Shown here: positions 9,103-19,892 of the stretch, in pieces
How positions within the stretch are numbered: the first letter of the stretch is position 1
Layout of the letters: the number at the start of each line of letters is the position of its first letter
Origin: Rhodospirillales bacterium
Lineage (GTDB): Bacteria; Pseudomonadota; Alphaproteobacteria; Rhodospirillales; Defluviicoccaceae
NCBI GenBank assembly: GCA_016712375.1
Contig: JADJRE010000002.1
Coordinates: forward strand, 1-64,000
Length of the DNA: 64,000 nucleotides
Reading direction: 5' to 3'
Position numbers and translations under genes: made by a program
Notes under the pieces: generated by a model
The model's database searches: none
What the model saw: only the letters and a program-made list of their open reading frames with translations
What the model was told of the DNA's origin: nothing

Positions 9103-10992
9103 ATGCGCGGTTTCGATGTGATTGTTGTCGGCGGCGGCCATGCCGGCTGCGAAGCCGCAACCGCGGCCGCGCGGATCGGAGCGCGAACGCTGCTGCTCAC
9201 GCATGATCCGACGCGGATCGGCGAAATGTCATGCAATCCCGCCATCGGTGGCTTGGCCAAGGGGCAGATGGTTCGGGAGATTGACGCCCTCGACGGCGTC
9301 ATGGGCCGAGCCATCGACCGCGCCGGCATCCAGTTCCGGGTGCTGAACCTCTCTAAAGGACCCGCGGTGCACGGGCCGCGAGCACAGGCCGATCGCAAGC
9401 TCTATCGGCAAGCGGTACAGTCGATACTTTCTGAACAGCAGGGGCTGGAGGTACGCGCAGCGGCCGTCGAGGGGCTGATCCGCGCCGGCGGCGGCGCCAT
9501 CGGCGGAGTCGTCACGGCAGCGGGAGAGCAAATCACCGCTGGCGCGGTTGTCCTGACGACCGGAACGTTCCTTGGTGGCGAAATTCACATCGGCGAAAGG
9601 CGAGTGCCCGCCGGCCGGATGGGTGAAGCTCCCGCGTTGGCGCTGTCGTCGGCGCTGGCCGCCGCCGGGCTCACCCTCGGCCGCCTGAAGACCGGGACGC
9701 CCCCCCGCCTTGATGCCCGGAGCATCGACTACCGTGTCCTGGCGGTGCAGCACGGCGACGAGCCCCCGGAACCCTTCTCCTTCATGACGGATCGTATAAC
9801 CACGCCGCAGATCGTCTGCCACCTCACGGCGACGACGCCGCAGACGCACGCGCTGATCCGCGCGAACCTGAACCGCGCGCCGCTGTACTCCGGCCAAATC
9901 CGCAGTGTTGGCCCGCGATATTGCCCGTCAATCGAGGACAAGGTGGTGCGCTTCGCCGAACGCGAGCGTCACCAGATTTTTCTTGAGCCCGAGGGGCTCG
10001 ACGACGTCACCGTCTATCCCAACGGCATCTCCACGTCGTTGCCCGAAGACGTTCAGCGTGCCTTGTTGGCGACCATTCCCGGACTTGAGCAAGTGCGGAT
10101 GCTGCGGCCGGGCTACGCCATCGAGTACGATTTCGTCGATCCGCGCCAACTGCGGCCGACACTGGAGTTGATCCGCGTTCCAGGCCTTTTCCTCGCCGGC
10201 CAGATCAACGGGACCACGGGGTATGAGGAAGCGGCGGGCCAGGGCCTCGTCGCCGGCGCCAATGCCGCCCTGCGCGCAGGCGTCAAAGGCGAATGGGTGC
10301 TGGACCGCGCAGAGAGCTACATCGGTGTGATGATCGATGACCTGGTGACGTTAGGAACGGACGAGCCCTACCGGATGTTCACCTCGCGCGCCGAATACCG
10401 GTTGGCATTGCGCGCCGATAACGCCGACCAGCGACTGACACCAAAAGGCCAGGCCGTCGGCCTGGTCGGGGAGGAACGCGCCGCGATCTATGGACGTAAA
10501 CAGGACGCGCTGGCGCAGGCGCGCGCGCTGTTGGATGGTATCGAAGCGTCGCCACAGGCGTGGCGGCGTCTTGGACTGGAGGTTAATCTCGACGGGGTCA
10601 GGCGTACCGCGTGGCAAATGCTGGCGTATCCGCAGGCGACGGTGGCGCTGTTGGCGGAGGCTTGGCCGCAACTCGCTGACATTCCGCCGGTGATAGCCCG
10701 GCAACTGGAGCGCAACGGCCGCTATCAATCCTACCTGCACCGACAAGACGCGGATGTTGCCGCCTTCCGGCGCGATCTGGCGCTCACACTCCCCGACGAT
10801 CTGGACTACAGACAGATAGCCTGCCTGTCCACCGAGGTGCGGGACAAACTAGAGCGCGCCCGTCCTGCCACTTTGGCGGCGGCAGCTCGGGTGCCGGGTG
10901 TAACGTCGGCTGCGCTGACAGCATTGCTGGGCCACGTCCGGCGTGCCGAAGGACGCGCGCCGGGCAGCCCGGCTGACTCTTGTTTCACGTGA
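9103..10992 (+). CDS. mnmG: MnmG (GidA), tRNA uridine-34 modification FAD enzyme
   Basis: A 629-residue FAD-dependent partner of MnmE. It starts [19 protein letters not shown] with the dinucleotide-binding motif at residues 7-14, and carries the family signatures [47 protein letters not shown] motif and [16 protein letters not shown]. The ATG at 9103 is preceded at the right distance by AAGGAAG; a GTG 24 bases upstream is in frame but less likely. The stop codon lies inside the second parS site. Confidence 0.97.
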   Translation: MRGFDVIVVGGGHAGCEAATAAARIGARTLLLTHDPTRIGEMSCNPAIGGLAKGQMVREIDALDGVMGRAIDRAGIQFRVLNLSKGPAVHGPRAQADRKLYRQAVQSILSEQQGLEVRAAAVEGLIRAGGGAIGGVVTAAGEQITAGAVVLTTGTFLGGEIHIGERRVPAGRMGEAPALALSSALAAAGLTLGRLKTGTPPRLDARSIDYRVLAVQHGDEPPEPFSFMTDRITTPQIVCHLTATTPQTHALIRANLNRAPLYSGQIRSVGPRYCPSIEDKVVRFAERERHQIFLEPEGLDDVTVYPNGISTSLPEDVQRALLATIPGLEQVRMLRPGYAIEYDFVDPRQLRPTLELIRVPGLFLAGQINGTTGYEEAAGQGLVAGANAALRAGVKGEWVLDRAESYIGVMIDDLVTLGTDEPYRMFTSRAEYRLALRADNADQRLTPKGQAVGLVGEERAAIYGRKQDALAQARALLDGIEASPQAWRRLGLEVNLDGVRRTAWQMLAYPQATVALLAEAWPQLADIPPVIARQLERNGRYQSYLHRQDADVAAFRRDLALTLPDDLDYRQIACLSTEVRDKLERARPATLAAAARVPGVTSAALTALLGHVRRAEGRAPGSPADSCFT

Positions 10993-11609
10993 AACATCCA
11001 CTCGACGCCGCCGCCTTAACCAACGTTGTCGATGCGACGCCCGAACAGACCCAGCGCCTGGAAGCCTTGCTGGACATTCTTCGCCACTGGCAGCGGCGGA
11101 TCAATCTCGTCGGATCATCGACTCTGAAGGACCCCTGGCGCCGCCATATTCTTGATTGCGCTCAGCTCGTCCCTTTGCTGCCGCCTGACCCGCGATCACT
11201 GGTCGATTTCGGCAGCGGCGCCGGCTTCCCGGGACTCGTCCTCGCGATACTCACCAACGTGCCGGTGACCCTGGTCGAGGCAGACGAACGCAAGTGTGCT
11301 TTCCTCGCGGAAGCCGCGCGAAGCACCGGCACTTCGGTGACCATTCTCCCTCGCCGGATCGAATCGGCATCCGAGACTGTGGCGGACGTGGTCACAGCGC
11401 GGGCTCTGGCACCGCTGCCAAAGCTCCTCGATTACGCGGTCAAGTGGTTGGCGCCGAACGGGATCTGTTTGTTCTTGAAAGGGCGGGGCGCGGCGGCTGA
11501 ATTGACCGAGGCCGAGAAAACCTGGAAGATGCGGGTCGCTTCGATCCCCAGCCAATCGGACCCTGACGCCATGATTTTGAGGATCGACCACATCTCCCGA
11601 CGCGTATGA
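10980..11609 (+). CDS. rsmG: RsmG (GidB), 16S rRNA G527 N7-methyltransferase
   Basis: A 209-residue SAM-dependent methyltransferase acting on G527 of 16S rRNA. The SAM-binding [16 protein letters not shown] motif is near residue 72, followed by [14 protein letters not shown], and [16 protein letters not shown] further on. The first residues MFHVKH are encoded by the parS sequence itself, a feature known from other alphaproteobacterial rsmG genes; the start would be TTG at 10980 (a GTG at 10989 is an alternative). It overlaps the end of mnmG by 13 bases and its TGA overlaps the parA start. Confidence 0.95.
   Translation: MFHVKHPLDAAALTNVVDATPEQTQRLEALLDILRHWQRRINLVGSSTLKDPWRRHILDCAQLVPLLPPDPRSLVDFGSGAGFPGLVLAILTNVPVTLVEADERKCAFLAEAARSTGTSVTILPRRIESASETVADVVTARALAPLPKLLDYAVKWLAPNGICLFLKGRGAAAELTEAEKTWKMRVASIPSQSDPDAMILRIDHISRRV
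10981..10996. promoter_or_regulatory. parS site (exact consensus)
   Basis: TGTTTCACGTGAAACA is the exact 16-base ParB-binding palindrome. It spans the mnmG stop codon and the first codons of rsmG, so the same bases encode the ends of two proteins and serve as a centromere-like site. Confidence 0.95.
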
Positions 11610-12406
11610 CCGTCGCAACCCCGCTGCCCCAGCGCCCCCGCATTATCGCCGTCGCCAACCAAAAGGGCGGCGTCGGTAAGACAACGACAGCAATCAATCT
11701 CGCCACGGCGCTTGCTGCCATCGACAAGCGCGTCGTTGTTATCGATCTTGACCCGCAAGGCAACGCATCGACCGGACTCGGCATTCCCTCCGGCGAACGA
11801 CGGCCGGGTTCCTACCACGTGCTCATCGGCGAGGCTGATTTTGCCGAAACCCGGCGGCCGACCATGGTCCCGGGTCTCGACATCGTGCCCGCCGGCGTCG
11901 ATCTTTCCGGCGCCGAGATCGAATTGGTGGCGCTGGAAGGACGCGAGTCGATCCTGCGGCGAGCGCTGCATCGCGCGCAGAGCTCCTGCGACTATCTGCT
12001 GATCGATTGTCCTCCGGCTCTCGGACTGCTGACGTTGAATGCGCTGGTCGCCGCGGACGCCGTGCTGGTGCCGTTGCAGTGCGAGTTCTTCGCCTTGGAG
12101 GGCATGAGCCACCTGATGCGCACCATCGAGCGGGTCCGCCGGGTGCATAACCCGAACCTGGAAATCCAAGGGATCGTGTTGACGATGTTCGACAAACGCA
12201 ACCGGCTTTCCGATCTCGTCGCCAGCGACGTTCGCGCTCACTTCGGCGATAAGGTCTACGAGACGGTGATCCCGCGCAATGTCCGCATTTCCGAGGCGCC
12301 GTCGCACGGCCGGCCCGTGCTGATCTACGACGTTGCCTGCGCCGGATCGCGCGCCTACCTGCATTTGGCGGGTGAGGTCCTGCGCCGGGAGCGTTCGGTC
12401 GCCTGA
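11606..12406 (+). CDS. parA: ParA, chromosome partition ATPase
   Basis: A 266-residue Soj-type ATPase that moves ParB-parS complexes during chromosome segregation. The deviant Walker A motif KGGVGKTT is at residues 20-27, Walker A' is VVVIDLDPQGNAS and Walker B is YLLIDCPPALG. The short N terminus without a DNA-binding domain is that of chromosomal rather than plasmid ParA. Its ATG overlaps the rsmG stop (ATGA), and its stop shares a base with the start of parB, so the three are tightly coupled. Confidence 0.97.
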   Translation: MTVATPLPQRPRIIAVANQKGGVGKTTTAINLATALAAIDKRVVVIDLDPQGNASTGLGIPSGERRPGSYHVLIGEADFAETRRPTMVPGLDIVPAGVDLSGAEIELVALEGRESILRRALHRAQSSCDYLLIDCPPALGLLTLNALVAADAVLVPLQCEFFALEGMSHLMRTIERVRRVHNPNLEIQGIVLTMFDKRNRLSDLVASDVRAHFGDKVYETVIPRNVRISEAPSHGRPVLIYDVACAGSRAYLHLAGEVLRRERSVA

Positions 12407-13308
12407 TGAGCGCCGATCCCAAATTGCGCGGGCTCGGCCGCGGATTGTCGGCACTGCTCGGCGAGGACGCCAGCGATCCGGTCGAGCCTGCAACGGCGCG
12501 GGCGACAACGCTGCTACCGATCGAGCAGCTCCGGCCCAGCCGGTTCCAGCCGCGGCACGGGATCGACGAAGACGGGCTGCAAGAGCTCGCCGCTTCGATC
12601 GCCGAGAAGGGAGTCCTGCAGCCGGTGCTTGTTCGGCGGGTCCAGGACAAGGACGCCACCTTCGAAATCATTGCCGGCGAACGTCGCTGGCGCGCGGCGC
12701 AATTAGCACAGCTGCACGAGATACCGGTGCTGGTGCGGGACTTCAGCGACAGCGAAGCGCAGGAAGTGGCGCTGATCGAAAACCTGCAGCGGCAGGATCT
12801 GACGGCGCTGGAGGAGGCCGAAGGTTACCGCCGTTTGATGCAGGACTACGCCCACACCCAAGAAGACCTGGCGCGGAGCGTCGGCAAGAGCCGCAGCCAC
12901 GTCGCCAATATGCTGCGGCTGCTGACATTGCCCGAACCGGTCAAGCGCCTTTTGGAGGACGGGCAGTTGACGGCTGGACACGCTCGCGCCGTGCTGGGGT
13001 GCGCCGCGCCGGAAGCCGTGGCGCATGCCGTCGTGCAGCGCGGCCTGAACGTCCGGCAGACGGAAGCCCTGGCCGCTGCCGAACGCAATCCGGAGGCGAG
13101 CCGACGTCGCGTGCCGGCAAAGGATCCCGACACTCTTGCGCTGGAGCGGGATCTGGGAGCGTCGCTTGGTCTGGCGGTGGAAATCCGGTTTCGTGGCAGC
13201 GGCGGATCGCTGGTGCTTCACTACAATACCCTGGATCAGCTGGACGACATCCTGCATCGCCTGAGCCACGGGGCTCGGGGCCGTCAATCGCGCTCCGCCG
13301 ACCGCTGA
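12406..13308 (+). CDS. parB: ParB, parS-binding partition protein
   Basis: A 300-residue chromosomal ParB. The N-terminal RGLGRGLSALL motif, which stimulates ParA, is present; box II GERRWRA is at residues 91-97 in the nucleotide (CTP)-binding region; the helix-turn-helix TQEDLARSVGKSRSHVANML is at 151-170; a C-terminal dimerisation domain follows. It would bind the two parS sites at 9052 and 10981. Its stop is 14 bases from the stop of the convergent holA gene. Confidence 0.97.
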   Translation: MSADPKLRGLGRGLSALLGEDASDPVEPATARATTLLPIEQLRPSRFQPRHGIDEDGLQELAASIAEKGVLQPVLVRRVQDKDATFEIIAGERRWRAAQLAQLHEIPVLVRDFSDSEAQEVALIENLQRQDLTALEEAEGYRRLMQDYAHTQEDLARSVGKSRSHVANMLRLLTLPEPVKRLLEDGQLTAGHARAVLGCAAPEAVAHAVVQRGLNVRQTEALAAAERNPEASRRRVPAKDPDTLALERDLGASLGLAVEIRFRGSGGSLVLHYNTLDQLDDILHRLSHGARGRQSRSADR

Positions 13309-13322
13309 CAGCAATGACTGCC

Positions 13323-14354
13323 TTACCGATTGCGGGTTGAGGCGCGGGCGATACCGGCAAGGCGGAAGAAAACCCGCTGACACAGCAAGACCTGAGGCGC
13401 ACCAGTCTGCTTGCAGGCCAGTTCCGTCTCGGCCACCAAAGCAAGGGCCGTTGCCAGCAACTCGGGACGCCACAGCTGCATTTGGCGCCGAAACTGCGGC
13501 TGCAACTGATAGAAAACGGGCGGCCGCACTGCCGCCAAGGCCTGCGAGACGTCCCGCCCGGCGGCCATCGCGGCACGCGCCTGCACCAGCCGCTGCAGAT
13601 ATCGCGCCATCGCCCGCAGCAGGGCAATGGCCGATACTCCCTCACCAGCCGCCGTCTGCAAGCCGCGGTCGAGTTTTGCAAGATCGCCGTCGCAGGCCGC
13701 CGCAACGATCGCATCCAACGTTACGGCACCCGCGTCGCCGATGACGGCCATGACGTCCTCGACCTCGATCCGCCCTGGGGCGCCGCGATACAATGCCAGC
13801 TTCTCCAGCTCGCTGCGGGTCAGCCGCCGGTCGGCACCGAGATATGCTGCCAGAACATCCGCTGCTTCTGCCGACGCCGTTATCTCATGTCGCCCCAGTT
13901 CTTCGGCAATGACCCGTTTCAGCGAATCGGCGTCGTCCAGGTAACAGGCGATCGCCACGGCGCGCTCTGCCTTTTCAACCGCTTGGCGCAGCGTGGATCG
14001 TGGCGGCAATTCTCCAGCCTCAATGACGACCAGACCCCCAGGCGCTCCGTCAAGAAGGTTGCCGACCGCGGCTGTCAGCACGTCCTTGCCGTCGCGGATC
14101 CGCACCACTTTGCGACCCCCGGAGAACGGCAGCGCTGCCGCTTCGTCCAATAGTCGCGCCCGATCTTCCTTGATGGCATCGACCGAAACTTCGCTGACAC
14201 GGAAGGGATCGCTTGCATCACCTGCCACCGTCGCCACCAACCTATCGGCGCGTTCCCGTATCAGCCCTTGATCCGGACCGTAGAACAGGACCGCGACGAC
14301 GGCAGGATCCGGTTTCCGCAAAAACGACTCGATGCGGGCGCCGGTGAGCTTCAC
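13323..14354 (-). CDS. holA: HolA, DNA polymerase III delta subunit
   Basis: A 343-residue clamp-loader subunit that opens the beta sliding clamp. The sequence VVAVLFYGPDQGLIRERADRLVA near the N terminus and FSGGRKVVRIRDGKD in the first third are typical of HolA, as is the LGADRRLTRSELEKLALY segment in domain II. The start is a GTG (complement of 14352-14354), ten bases after the lptE stop. LeuS, LptE and HolA in this order are widespread in proteobacteria. Confidence 0.93.
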   Translation of the reverse strand: MKLTGARIESFLRKPDPAVVAVLFYGPDQGLIRERADRLVATVAGDASDPFRVSEVSVDAIKEDRARLLDEAAALPFSGGRKVVRIRDGKDVLTAAVGNLLDGAPGGLVVIEAGELPPRSTLRQAVEKAERAVAIACYLDDADSLKRVIAEELGRHEITASAEAADVLAAYLGADRRLTRSELEKLALYRGAPGRIEVEDVMAVIGDAGAVTLDAIVAAACDGDLAKLDRGLQTAAGEGVSAIALLRAMARYLQRLVQARAAMAAGRDVSQALAAVRPPVFYQLQPQFRRQMQLWRPELLATALALVAETELACKQTGAPQVLLCQRVFFRLAGIARASTRNR

Positions 14355-14363
14355 GGCCGACGG

Positions 14364-15007
14364 TCAGCCGCCCGTGCGGACGAAGGGACCTTCCGTTGCC
14401 GGCAAGGCAAACGGGTCCGAACCCACCTCTGGCGTCGGAACAGGCGCCGCGTCAGGTGATCCACCGGCAACTCGAGGGGCGGAAGAGAAATGTGCCGCCA
14501 GCCGGTTGCGGATTTCGTACGCAAGCTGCTGGACGGCCCGATTGCGAGCGTCGTCAGCGGCAACCACTGTCGAGAAATCGTTATCGAGCAGATTATAGGC
14601 GCTGATCGTGCGGGTGGAGCCGGCGAGAACCCGCGTGCCGGTGGCGTTTTCCTGCAAGGAATAAGCGGCAATCAGCTCGATGGAGGCGCGTGTTGCGAAA
14701 CCGCTCCGTTCGACGGCAAAGGTGTCGACCTTCTCTCGCAACTGCACCGACAGGGTGTAGCGATCGGGAACACCGGCTGCCCCGGCGGGATCCAGCATCT
14801 GCTCCAATTGATTGCGCGCTGCTGTCCGGTGCGGTCGGGGATGAGCTCCACGTCGATAGCCGCGAGGTCGGCCGAGACCGGTGTCGCGGGGTGGGCTTGC
14901 TCCCCGTACATGGGCCGGAAGCCACAGCCCGCCGATCCCAGCATCGCCGCGACAGCCATCGCCTTCAGCACCAGTCCCCGCGACCGCGACCGGCGAGGCA
15001 TCGCCAT
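14364..15007 (-). CDS. lptE: LptE, LPS-assembly lipoprotein (frameshifted)
   Basis: The restored protein has about 214 residues. The N terminus is a lipoprotein signal peptide, hydrophobic AMAVAAMLGSAGCGF with the lipidated cysteine after SAG; the second half, RYTLSVQLREKV and later YNLLDNDFSTVVAADDARNRAVQQLAYEIRNRL, is typical of the LptE partner of LptD in LPS transport to the outer membrane. One base is missing around 14818-14821: after DRTGQQ the expected LRNQLEQMLD is in the next frame. The ATG overlaps the leuS stop by one base (TGATG). Confidence 0.87.
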
Positions 15008-17562
15008 CACACCACCACGTTGACGATGCGATTGGGGACCACGATAACCTTGCGGAGCGCCCGCCCGCCGATGGCCTCCGCCACTTTCGGCAGCGCCAGG
15101 GCAGCCGAGCGAATTTGCGCTTCGTCCGCGTTCATCGCAAATTCAAGGGTGCCGCGCAGCTTGCCGTTCACCTGCACCCCCAGCGTCACCCGGTCCTTGA
15201 CGAGCAAAGCCGGGTCGGCAATCGGCCACGGTTCGAGCGCCAGCAACCGGTTGTGCCCGAGGCGCTGCCACAGCTCTTCGGCAAGGTGCGGCATCAGCGG
15301 CCCGATCAGCTGCACGATGATGCCCAAGGCCTTGCGACGTGCCTCCCTGATCGGCGGGGTTTCGCCCGTCAGGTCGGCAACGCTGTTGGTCAGCTCGCGG
15401 ATGCGCGCGACAGCCCGGTTGAAGCCGAACTTGTCCAGATCCTCGGTCACCCGGCTGATGGTGGTGTGGACATCCCGATGCAGCGCCGCGACAGCCGCGC
15501 CGTCGCTCGCATCGCCGGCCTCGGCGGGCGCATCCTCCACCGCCGTCTCCACCATTCGCCAGAGCCGGTTGACAAATCGCCAGGCGCCCTCGACGCCGGC
15601 GTCGGTCCACTCAAGATCGCGCTCCGGGGGGCTGTCGGACAGCATGAACAGGCGCGCCGTGTCCGCCCCGTAGGCTTCGATGATGCCTTCCGGATCGACG
15701 ACATTCTTCTTCGACTTCGACATCTTCTCCGAGCGGCCGACAACCACCGGACGGCCGCTCTGGTGTTCGGTCCAGCGATCGCCTTCCCGTACGACGTCAT
15801 CCGGTGACAGCCACCGGCCATCTTCGGCCCGATAGGTCTCGTGGCAGACCATTCCCTGCGTCATCAATCCGGCAAACGGCTCATCGACGCCAAGCCGGCC
15901 ACAGCGGCGCAGCGCCCGGGTAAAGAAGCGCGAGTACAGCAGGTGCAAGATCGCGTGTTCGATGCCGCCGATGTACTGATCGACCGGCATCCAATAATCG
16001 ACCGCCGCGCGGTCTAGCCCGTTCGCGGCGTGCGGTGAACAGAAGCGGGCAAAGTACCAGGAGGATTCAAAGAAGGTGTCGAAGGTGTCGGTCTCGCGAA
16101 CGGCTGCACCGCCGCATTGCGGGCAGATGACATGCTTCCACGTCGGATGCCGGTCGAGCGGATTGCCCGGAGCCTCGAAATCGACATCCTCAGGCAAGCG
16201 GACGGGGAGATCGGCCTCGGGCACCGCCAATATACCGCATTTGGGGCAATTCAGGATGGGGATCGGACAACCCCAATAGCGCTGCCGAGATACTCCCCAA
16301 TCGCGCAGCCGGAAGTTGATCTTTTTTTCGCCTGCGCCGTCGGCAACCAGGCGGCGGGTGACCTCAGCCTTCGCCTCAGCCACCGACAGGCCATCGAGGA
16401 AACGGGAATTGATCAGCCGGCCCGGGCCCAGATAGGCCTCCGCGCCGATGCTGAAGCTGGCTGCACCGATGTCCGTTGGCGCTACGACGGGCACGACGGG
16501 CAGGCCATAGGCGCGCGCGAAATCGAGATCGCGCTGATCGTGCGCGGGACACCCGAAGATAGCGCCGGTGCCATATTCCGTGAGAACGAAGTTGGCGACG
16601 TAGATCGGCAGCTGCCACTCAGCGTCGAACGGATGCAACGCGCGCAGCCCAGTGTCGAAGCCTCGCTTCTCCTGCGTTTCAATCGCCGCCTCGCTGGTTG
16701 CTCCGCGAGCGCAGTCGGCGAGGAACGCCGCAAGCGCAGGATTGTTCTCGGCACGCTCGACCGCGAGCGGGTGATCGGCGGCAATCGCACAGAACGATGC
16801 GCCGAACAGCGTATCCGGCCGGGTCGTGAACACCTCCAGCCGGTCATCACGCCCCGCCAGCCGGAACAGCACCCGCGCCCCCTCCGAGCGGCCGATCCAA
16901 TTCTCCTGCATCAGCCGGACGCGCTCTGGCCACCGCTCCAGCTCCTTCAGCGTATCCAGGAGTTCGTCGGCATATTCCGTGATCTTAAGGAACCACTGCG
17001 CGAGCTTGCGGCGCTCGACGGGCTCGCCCGACCGCCAACCGCGACCGTCGATCACCTGCTCGTTGGCGAGCACAGTATTCTCCACCGGGTCCCAGTTCAC
17101 CCAGGCTTCGCGCCGATAGACCAGTCCCTCTCGCAGAAAATCGAGGAACATCTTCTGTTCGTGCGCATAATATTCCGGATCGCAGGTTGCGAACTCCCGC
17201 TCCCAGTCATAGGACAAGCCCATGCGCTGCAGCTGTTGGCGCATCGTCGCGATGTTTTCGCGCGTCCACGCCGCGGGGTGCACGCGACGCTGCATGGCGG
17301 CATTCTCCGCCGGAAGTCCGAAAGCGTCCCAACCCATCGGGTGCAGTACGTTAAAGCCCTGCGCGCGCTTGAACCGGGCGACGACGTCACCGAGGGTGTA
17401 ATTGCGGACATGGCCCATGTGGATCCGCCCAGACGGATACGGGAACATCTCCAGCACATAATATTTTGGCCGTGTCGCGTCCTCATGCGCAGCGAAGCAG
17501 CGGCGCTGCTCCCAGATCGCCTGCCACTTAAGCTCGGTCTGCGCGAAATCGTAGCGGGACAT
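15007..17562 (-). CDS. leuS: LeuS, leucyl-tRNA synthetase
   Basis: An 851-residue class I aminoacyl-tRNA synthetase. The HIGH motif is HMGH at residues 48-51 in [14 protein letters not shown], the KMSKS motif is intact near residue 613 ([10 protein letters not shown]), and the editing domain with [12 protein letters not shown] and the zinc-ribbon cysteine pairs CPKCG and CPQCG are present. Length and domain order are those of bacterial LeuRS. It heads a minus-strand operon leuS-lptE-holA. Confidence 0.97.
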   Translation of the reverse strand: MSRYDFAQTELKWQAIWEQRRCFAAHEDATRPKYYVLEMFPYPSGRIHMGHVRNYTLGDVVARFKRAQGFNVLHPMGWDAFGLPAENAAMQRRVHPAAWTRENIATMRQQLQRMGLSYDWEREFATCDPEYYAHEQKMFLDFLREGLVYRREAWVNWDPVENTVLANEQVIDGRGWRSGEPVERRKLAQWFLKITEYADELLDTLKELERWPERVRLMQENWIGRSEGARVLFRLAGRDDRLEVFTTRPDTLFGASFCAIAADHPLAVERAENNPALAAFLADCARGATSEAAIETQEKRGFDTGLRALHPFDAEWQLPIYVANFVLTEYGTGAIFGCPAHDQRDLDFARAYGLPVVPVVAPTDIGAASFSIGAEAYLGPGRLINSRFLDGLSVAEAKAEVTRRLVADGAGEKKINFRLRDWGVSRQRYWGCPIPILNCPKCGILAVPEADLPVRLPEDVDFEAPGNPLDRHPTWKHVICPQCGGAAVRETDTFDTFFESSWYFARFCSPHAANGLDRAAVDYWMPVDQYIGGIEHAILHLLYSRFFTRALRRCGRLGVDEPFAGLMTQGMVCHETYRAEDGRWLSPDDVVREGDRWTEHQSGRPVVVGRSEKMSKSKKNVVDPEGIIEAYGADTARLFMLSDSPPERDLEWTDAGVEGAWRFVNRLWRMVETAVEDAPAEAGDASDGAAVAALHRDVHTTISRVTEDLDKFGFNRAVARIRELTNSVADLTGETPPIREARRKALGIIVQLIGPLMPHLAEELWQRLGHNRLLALEPWPIADPALLVKDRVTLGVQVNGKLRGTLEFAMNADEAQIRSAALALPKVAEAIGGRALRKVIVVPNRIVNVVV

Positions 17563-17633
17563 TAATGCTCGTCGATAGGCGGGCGGACAGCATGCCCGCG
17601 CGGTTCATTGCCGCTGCGCGCCGCCGCACAAGG

Positions 17634-18179
17634 TTACTGTTGCAGCGTGTCGAAGCGAAGCTGCCGCGCCCGCGTCAGGATGGCATCCTCTATCCGGGTA
17701 TTTGCAGCCTCCGGAACGGACGCGTCCTGCCAGCCGCCGTTAGCATCCTGCACCTGACGAAAAACGGCTACTCGGACACCATCGGCCCGCAGGGCACGGC
17801 CCAGGATATAGACGTTCATCTTGAATCGCTCTTGCGGCGTATCAGGCATCGCATACCAGTCGGTGATCACCACGCCGCCGAATGGGTCGGCGGAGTTCAC
17901 CGGCATGAAGGCGATGGTGTCGAGGGTCGCCCGCCAGAGGAAGCCAGTCACACCAATGCCACCACCGGTGTCCTGGTCCTGCCGTTGTGCGCCACCGAGG
18001 CCAATACCGAGACCGCCCTCGCCGAAAAGCGAATCGCGCTTCTGATAAGGCGTGGAATCGCCTCGGCTGCGGTTTGGATAGATGCCCTCCGGCTGCGTCG
18101 ATCCGCACCCGGCGACAATCGCACCGAGCAGTCCCACCACGATGACCGCGGCTGCGTATTTGCCAGGAGTTTGCCGCAT
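17634..18179 (-). CDS. DUF3576 family lipoprotein
   Basis: A 181-residue putative lipoprotein. The signal peptide MRQTPGKYAAAVIVVGLLGAIVAGC ends in a lipobox (IVAGC). The mature part has GIGVTGFLWRATLDTIAFMP, DPFGGVVITDWY and ERFKMNVYILGRALRADGVRV, the pattern of the alphaproteobacterial DUF3576 family, of unknown function in the envelope. The ATG is chosen over upstream in-frame codons because it begins a proper signal peptide and has AAAGGA about eight bases before it. It lies upstream of leuS in the same direction, a common arrangement. Confidence 0.85.
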   Translation of the reverse strand: MRQTPGKYAAAVIVVGLLGAIVAGCGSTQPEGIYPNRSRGDSTPYQKRDSLFGEGGLGIGLGGAQRQDQDTGGGIGVTGFLWRATLDTIAFMPVNSADPFGGVVITDWYAMPDTPQERFKMNVYILGRALRADGVRVAVFRQVQDANGGWQDASVPEAANTRIEDAILTRARQLRFDTLQQ

Positions 18180-18443
18180 CGCCCAAAATCCTTTGCCTCG
18201 CGTGCTGGTAAACCCGCCGCCGCGGCCTGTCAACACACGCGCCGATCCCGAATGGATGAGATGGCTGCCGGAGGGTGGTGTTGCCGAGTAACCACAGTGC
18301 TGACTTTTAAGCACACAGGCTGATCGCGGAGAGTTGATCGTGCAGAATCTGCGTGTCTTGATGGCGGCATTCAAAACAGGGGCGGGGCGTCTGGCGTCCG
18401 GCTCAACAGGCTAACGGAACTCTGGAAGAACGCGAGGGTACGG

Positions 18444-19811
18444 ATGAGAAAGCTACTTTACGCGACGACCGCGCTGACTGCCGCGGCTCTGATCGCGGGC
18501 GTCGCGGGAGAAGCCGCCGCCCAAACGTCGACGGCCCCCACTTTGCCGCAAACCGGCGCATCGCCGTCGCCTTATCGTGAACAGCTGCCGGCCCAGTCGC
18601 CTGCGGTTATGCCGGCGACTCCGACCGACAAGCCGTTTGTCTCGAAGTCGGCAGAGCGGATCAAGCTTGGCCTCTCAGGCTACTTCCAGCAGTGGGGCGT
18701 GGTCACCGACCAGAGCTATAAGGTGCGCGCCACCCCCGCCACGAATGACCAGCACGAGAAGACCAATCTCGTCGACCAGAAGCACAATTCGGAAGTGTGC
18801 GTGATTGGCCAGACAACTCTGGACAACGGCCTGACCATCGGCGTCAACATCCAGATCGAGGCCAATAGCGAAGCCGACCAGATCGACGAGTCTTACCTCT
18901 TCCTGCAGTCGCCGACGATGGGCCAGTTGATCATTGGTGACGAGAACAACGCCGGCTACCTGCTGCACGTGACGGCGCCGGACGGCGGCGTTAGTCTCGA
19001 CTCGGGCGATCTGTGCAACATCCGCGCTTTTGAGACCGGCACCGGCACGCAGGCGGCAGGATATGGCGGCCTCGGCGCCAACCTGTTCGATTCACCGACC
19101 TGCACCACCAACCTCCGTATCAACGACAACGATTCGGGCAAGTTCACTTACATCACGCCGCGTTTCGCCGGGTTCCAGGCAGGCGTCTCGTACATTCCGA
19201 ATCTGGAAGCGGGAGGCGACAACAACAGCGCTCTCACGCAGATCGGCACCGGCGATGGCGGTCGCAACTCCGGTCTCAGCAACGGCGTCGCAGGTGGCTT
19301 GAACTACACCGAGACCTTCGGCGGACTCGGCGTTCAGGCGTCGGGCGGCGCGATGTGGGCCGAGTCGTTCTCGGGCGGCGCCAACGGCTCGAACGCCAAC
19401 CTTCTGGCCTACAATGCGGGCGCGCAGTTCAGCTATGCCGGCTTCAGCTTCGGCGGCGGCTGGTTGTACGTGCCGCAAGGTCAGCGCAACGTGGTCTCTG
19501 CGGCGCAAGCCGGGACGACGGGCGCCACCGCCGGCAGCCCGATCAGGTCGAACGGCACGAGCTGGACGACCGGCGTCGCTTACGAGTTTGGTCCTTACAA
19601 GGTCGGCGTCGACTACATGAAGGGCGAGAACAACAAGACGACCTCTGGCGGGTTGGACCGCCTGGAGCAGGGCGTCGTCTCCGGTACCTATACCATGGGC
19701 CCGGGCATTCGCTTGGTTGGTGGCGTCTTCTACTACGACTGGCAGGAAGAAAACCGCTTGTCGTCGAACAACGGCTACGGCGCGCTCACCGGTCTGAAGC
19801 TCGCTTTCTAA
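18444..19811 (+). CDS. Outer-membrane porin
   Basis: A 455-residue beta-barrel porin of the Gram-negative trimeric type. A signal peptide (MRKLLYATTALTAAALIAGVAGEAAA, cleavage expected after residue 26) is followed by a Thr/Pro-rich linker and then long runs of alternating Gly/aromatic strands such as KLGLSGYFQQWG, GKFTYITPRFAGFQAGVSY and the last strand ending in Phe (LKLAF), the usual barrel end recognised by the Bam machinery. A strong terminator follows. Upstream 264 bases, shared with the divergent DUF3576 gene, must hold its promoter, but I see no clear -35/-10 pair. Confidence 0.9.
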   Translation: MRKLLYATTALTAAALIAGVAGEAAAQTSTAPTLPQTGASPSPYREQLPAQSPAVMPATPTDKPFVSKSAERIKLGLSGYFQQWGVVTDQSYKVRATPATNDQHEKTNLVDQKHNSEVCVIGQTTLDNGLTIGVNIQIEANSEADQIDESYLFLQSPTMGQLIIGDENNAGYLLHVTAPDGGVSLDSGDLCNIRAFETGTGTQAAGYGGLGANLFDSPTCTTNLRINDNDSGKFTYITPRFAGFQAGVSYIPNLEAGGDNNSALTQIGTGDGGRNSGLSNGVAGGLNYTETFGGLGVQASGGAMWAESFSGGANGSNANLLAYNAGAQFSYAGFSFGGGWLYVPQGQRNVVSAAQAGTTGATAGSPIRSNGTSWTTGVAYEFGPYKVGVDYMKGENNKTTSGGLDRLEQGVVSGTYTMGPGIRLVGGVFYYDWQEENRLSSNNGYGALTGLKLAF

Positions 19812-19837
19812 CGACAATAACCGTTCGTGCGAAACTG

Positions 19838-19863
19838 AAAGGGCGGCCTCGGGGCCGCCCTTT
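19838..19863 (+). terminator. Rho-independent terminator after the porin gene
   Basis: An 11-base-pair perfect stem aaagggcggcc / ggccgcccttt with a four-base loop, followed by a T-rich run (ctttt), 26 bases after the porin stop. The symmetric A and T flanks would also allow weaker function on the other strand. Confidence 0.92.
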
Positions 19864-19892
19864 CTTTTCGGAGCGGGAAATACGAGAGAGCC

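Noticed and set aside
16117..17565. 482-codon plus-strand frame opposite leuS
   Set aside because: Fully antisense to a complete leucyl-tRNA synthetase; no recognisable motif.
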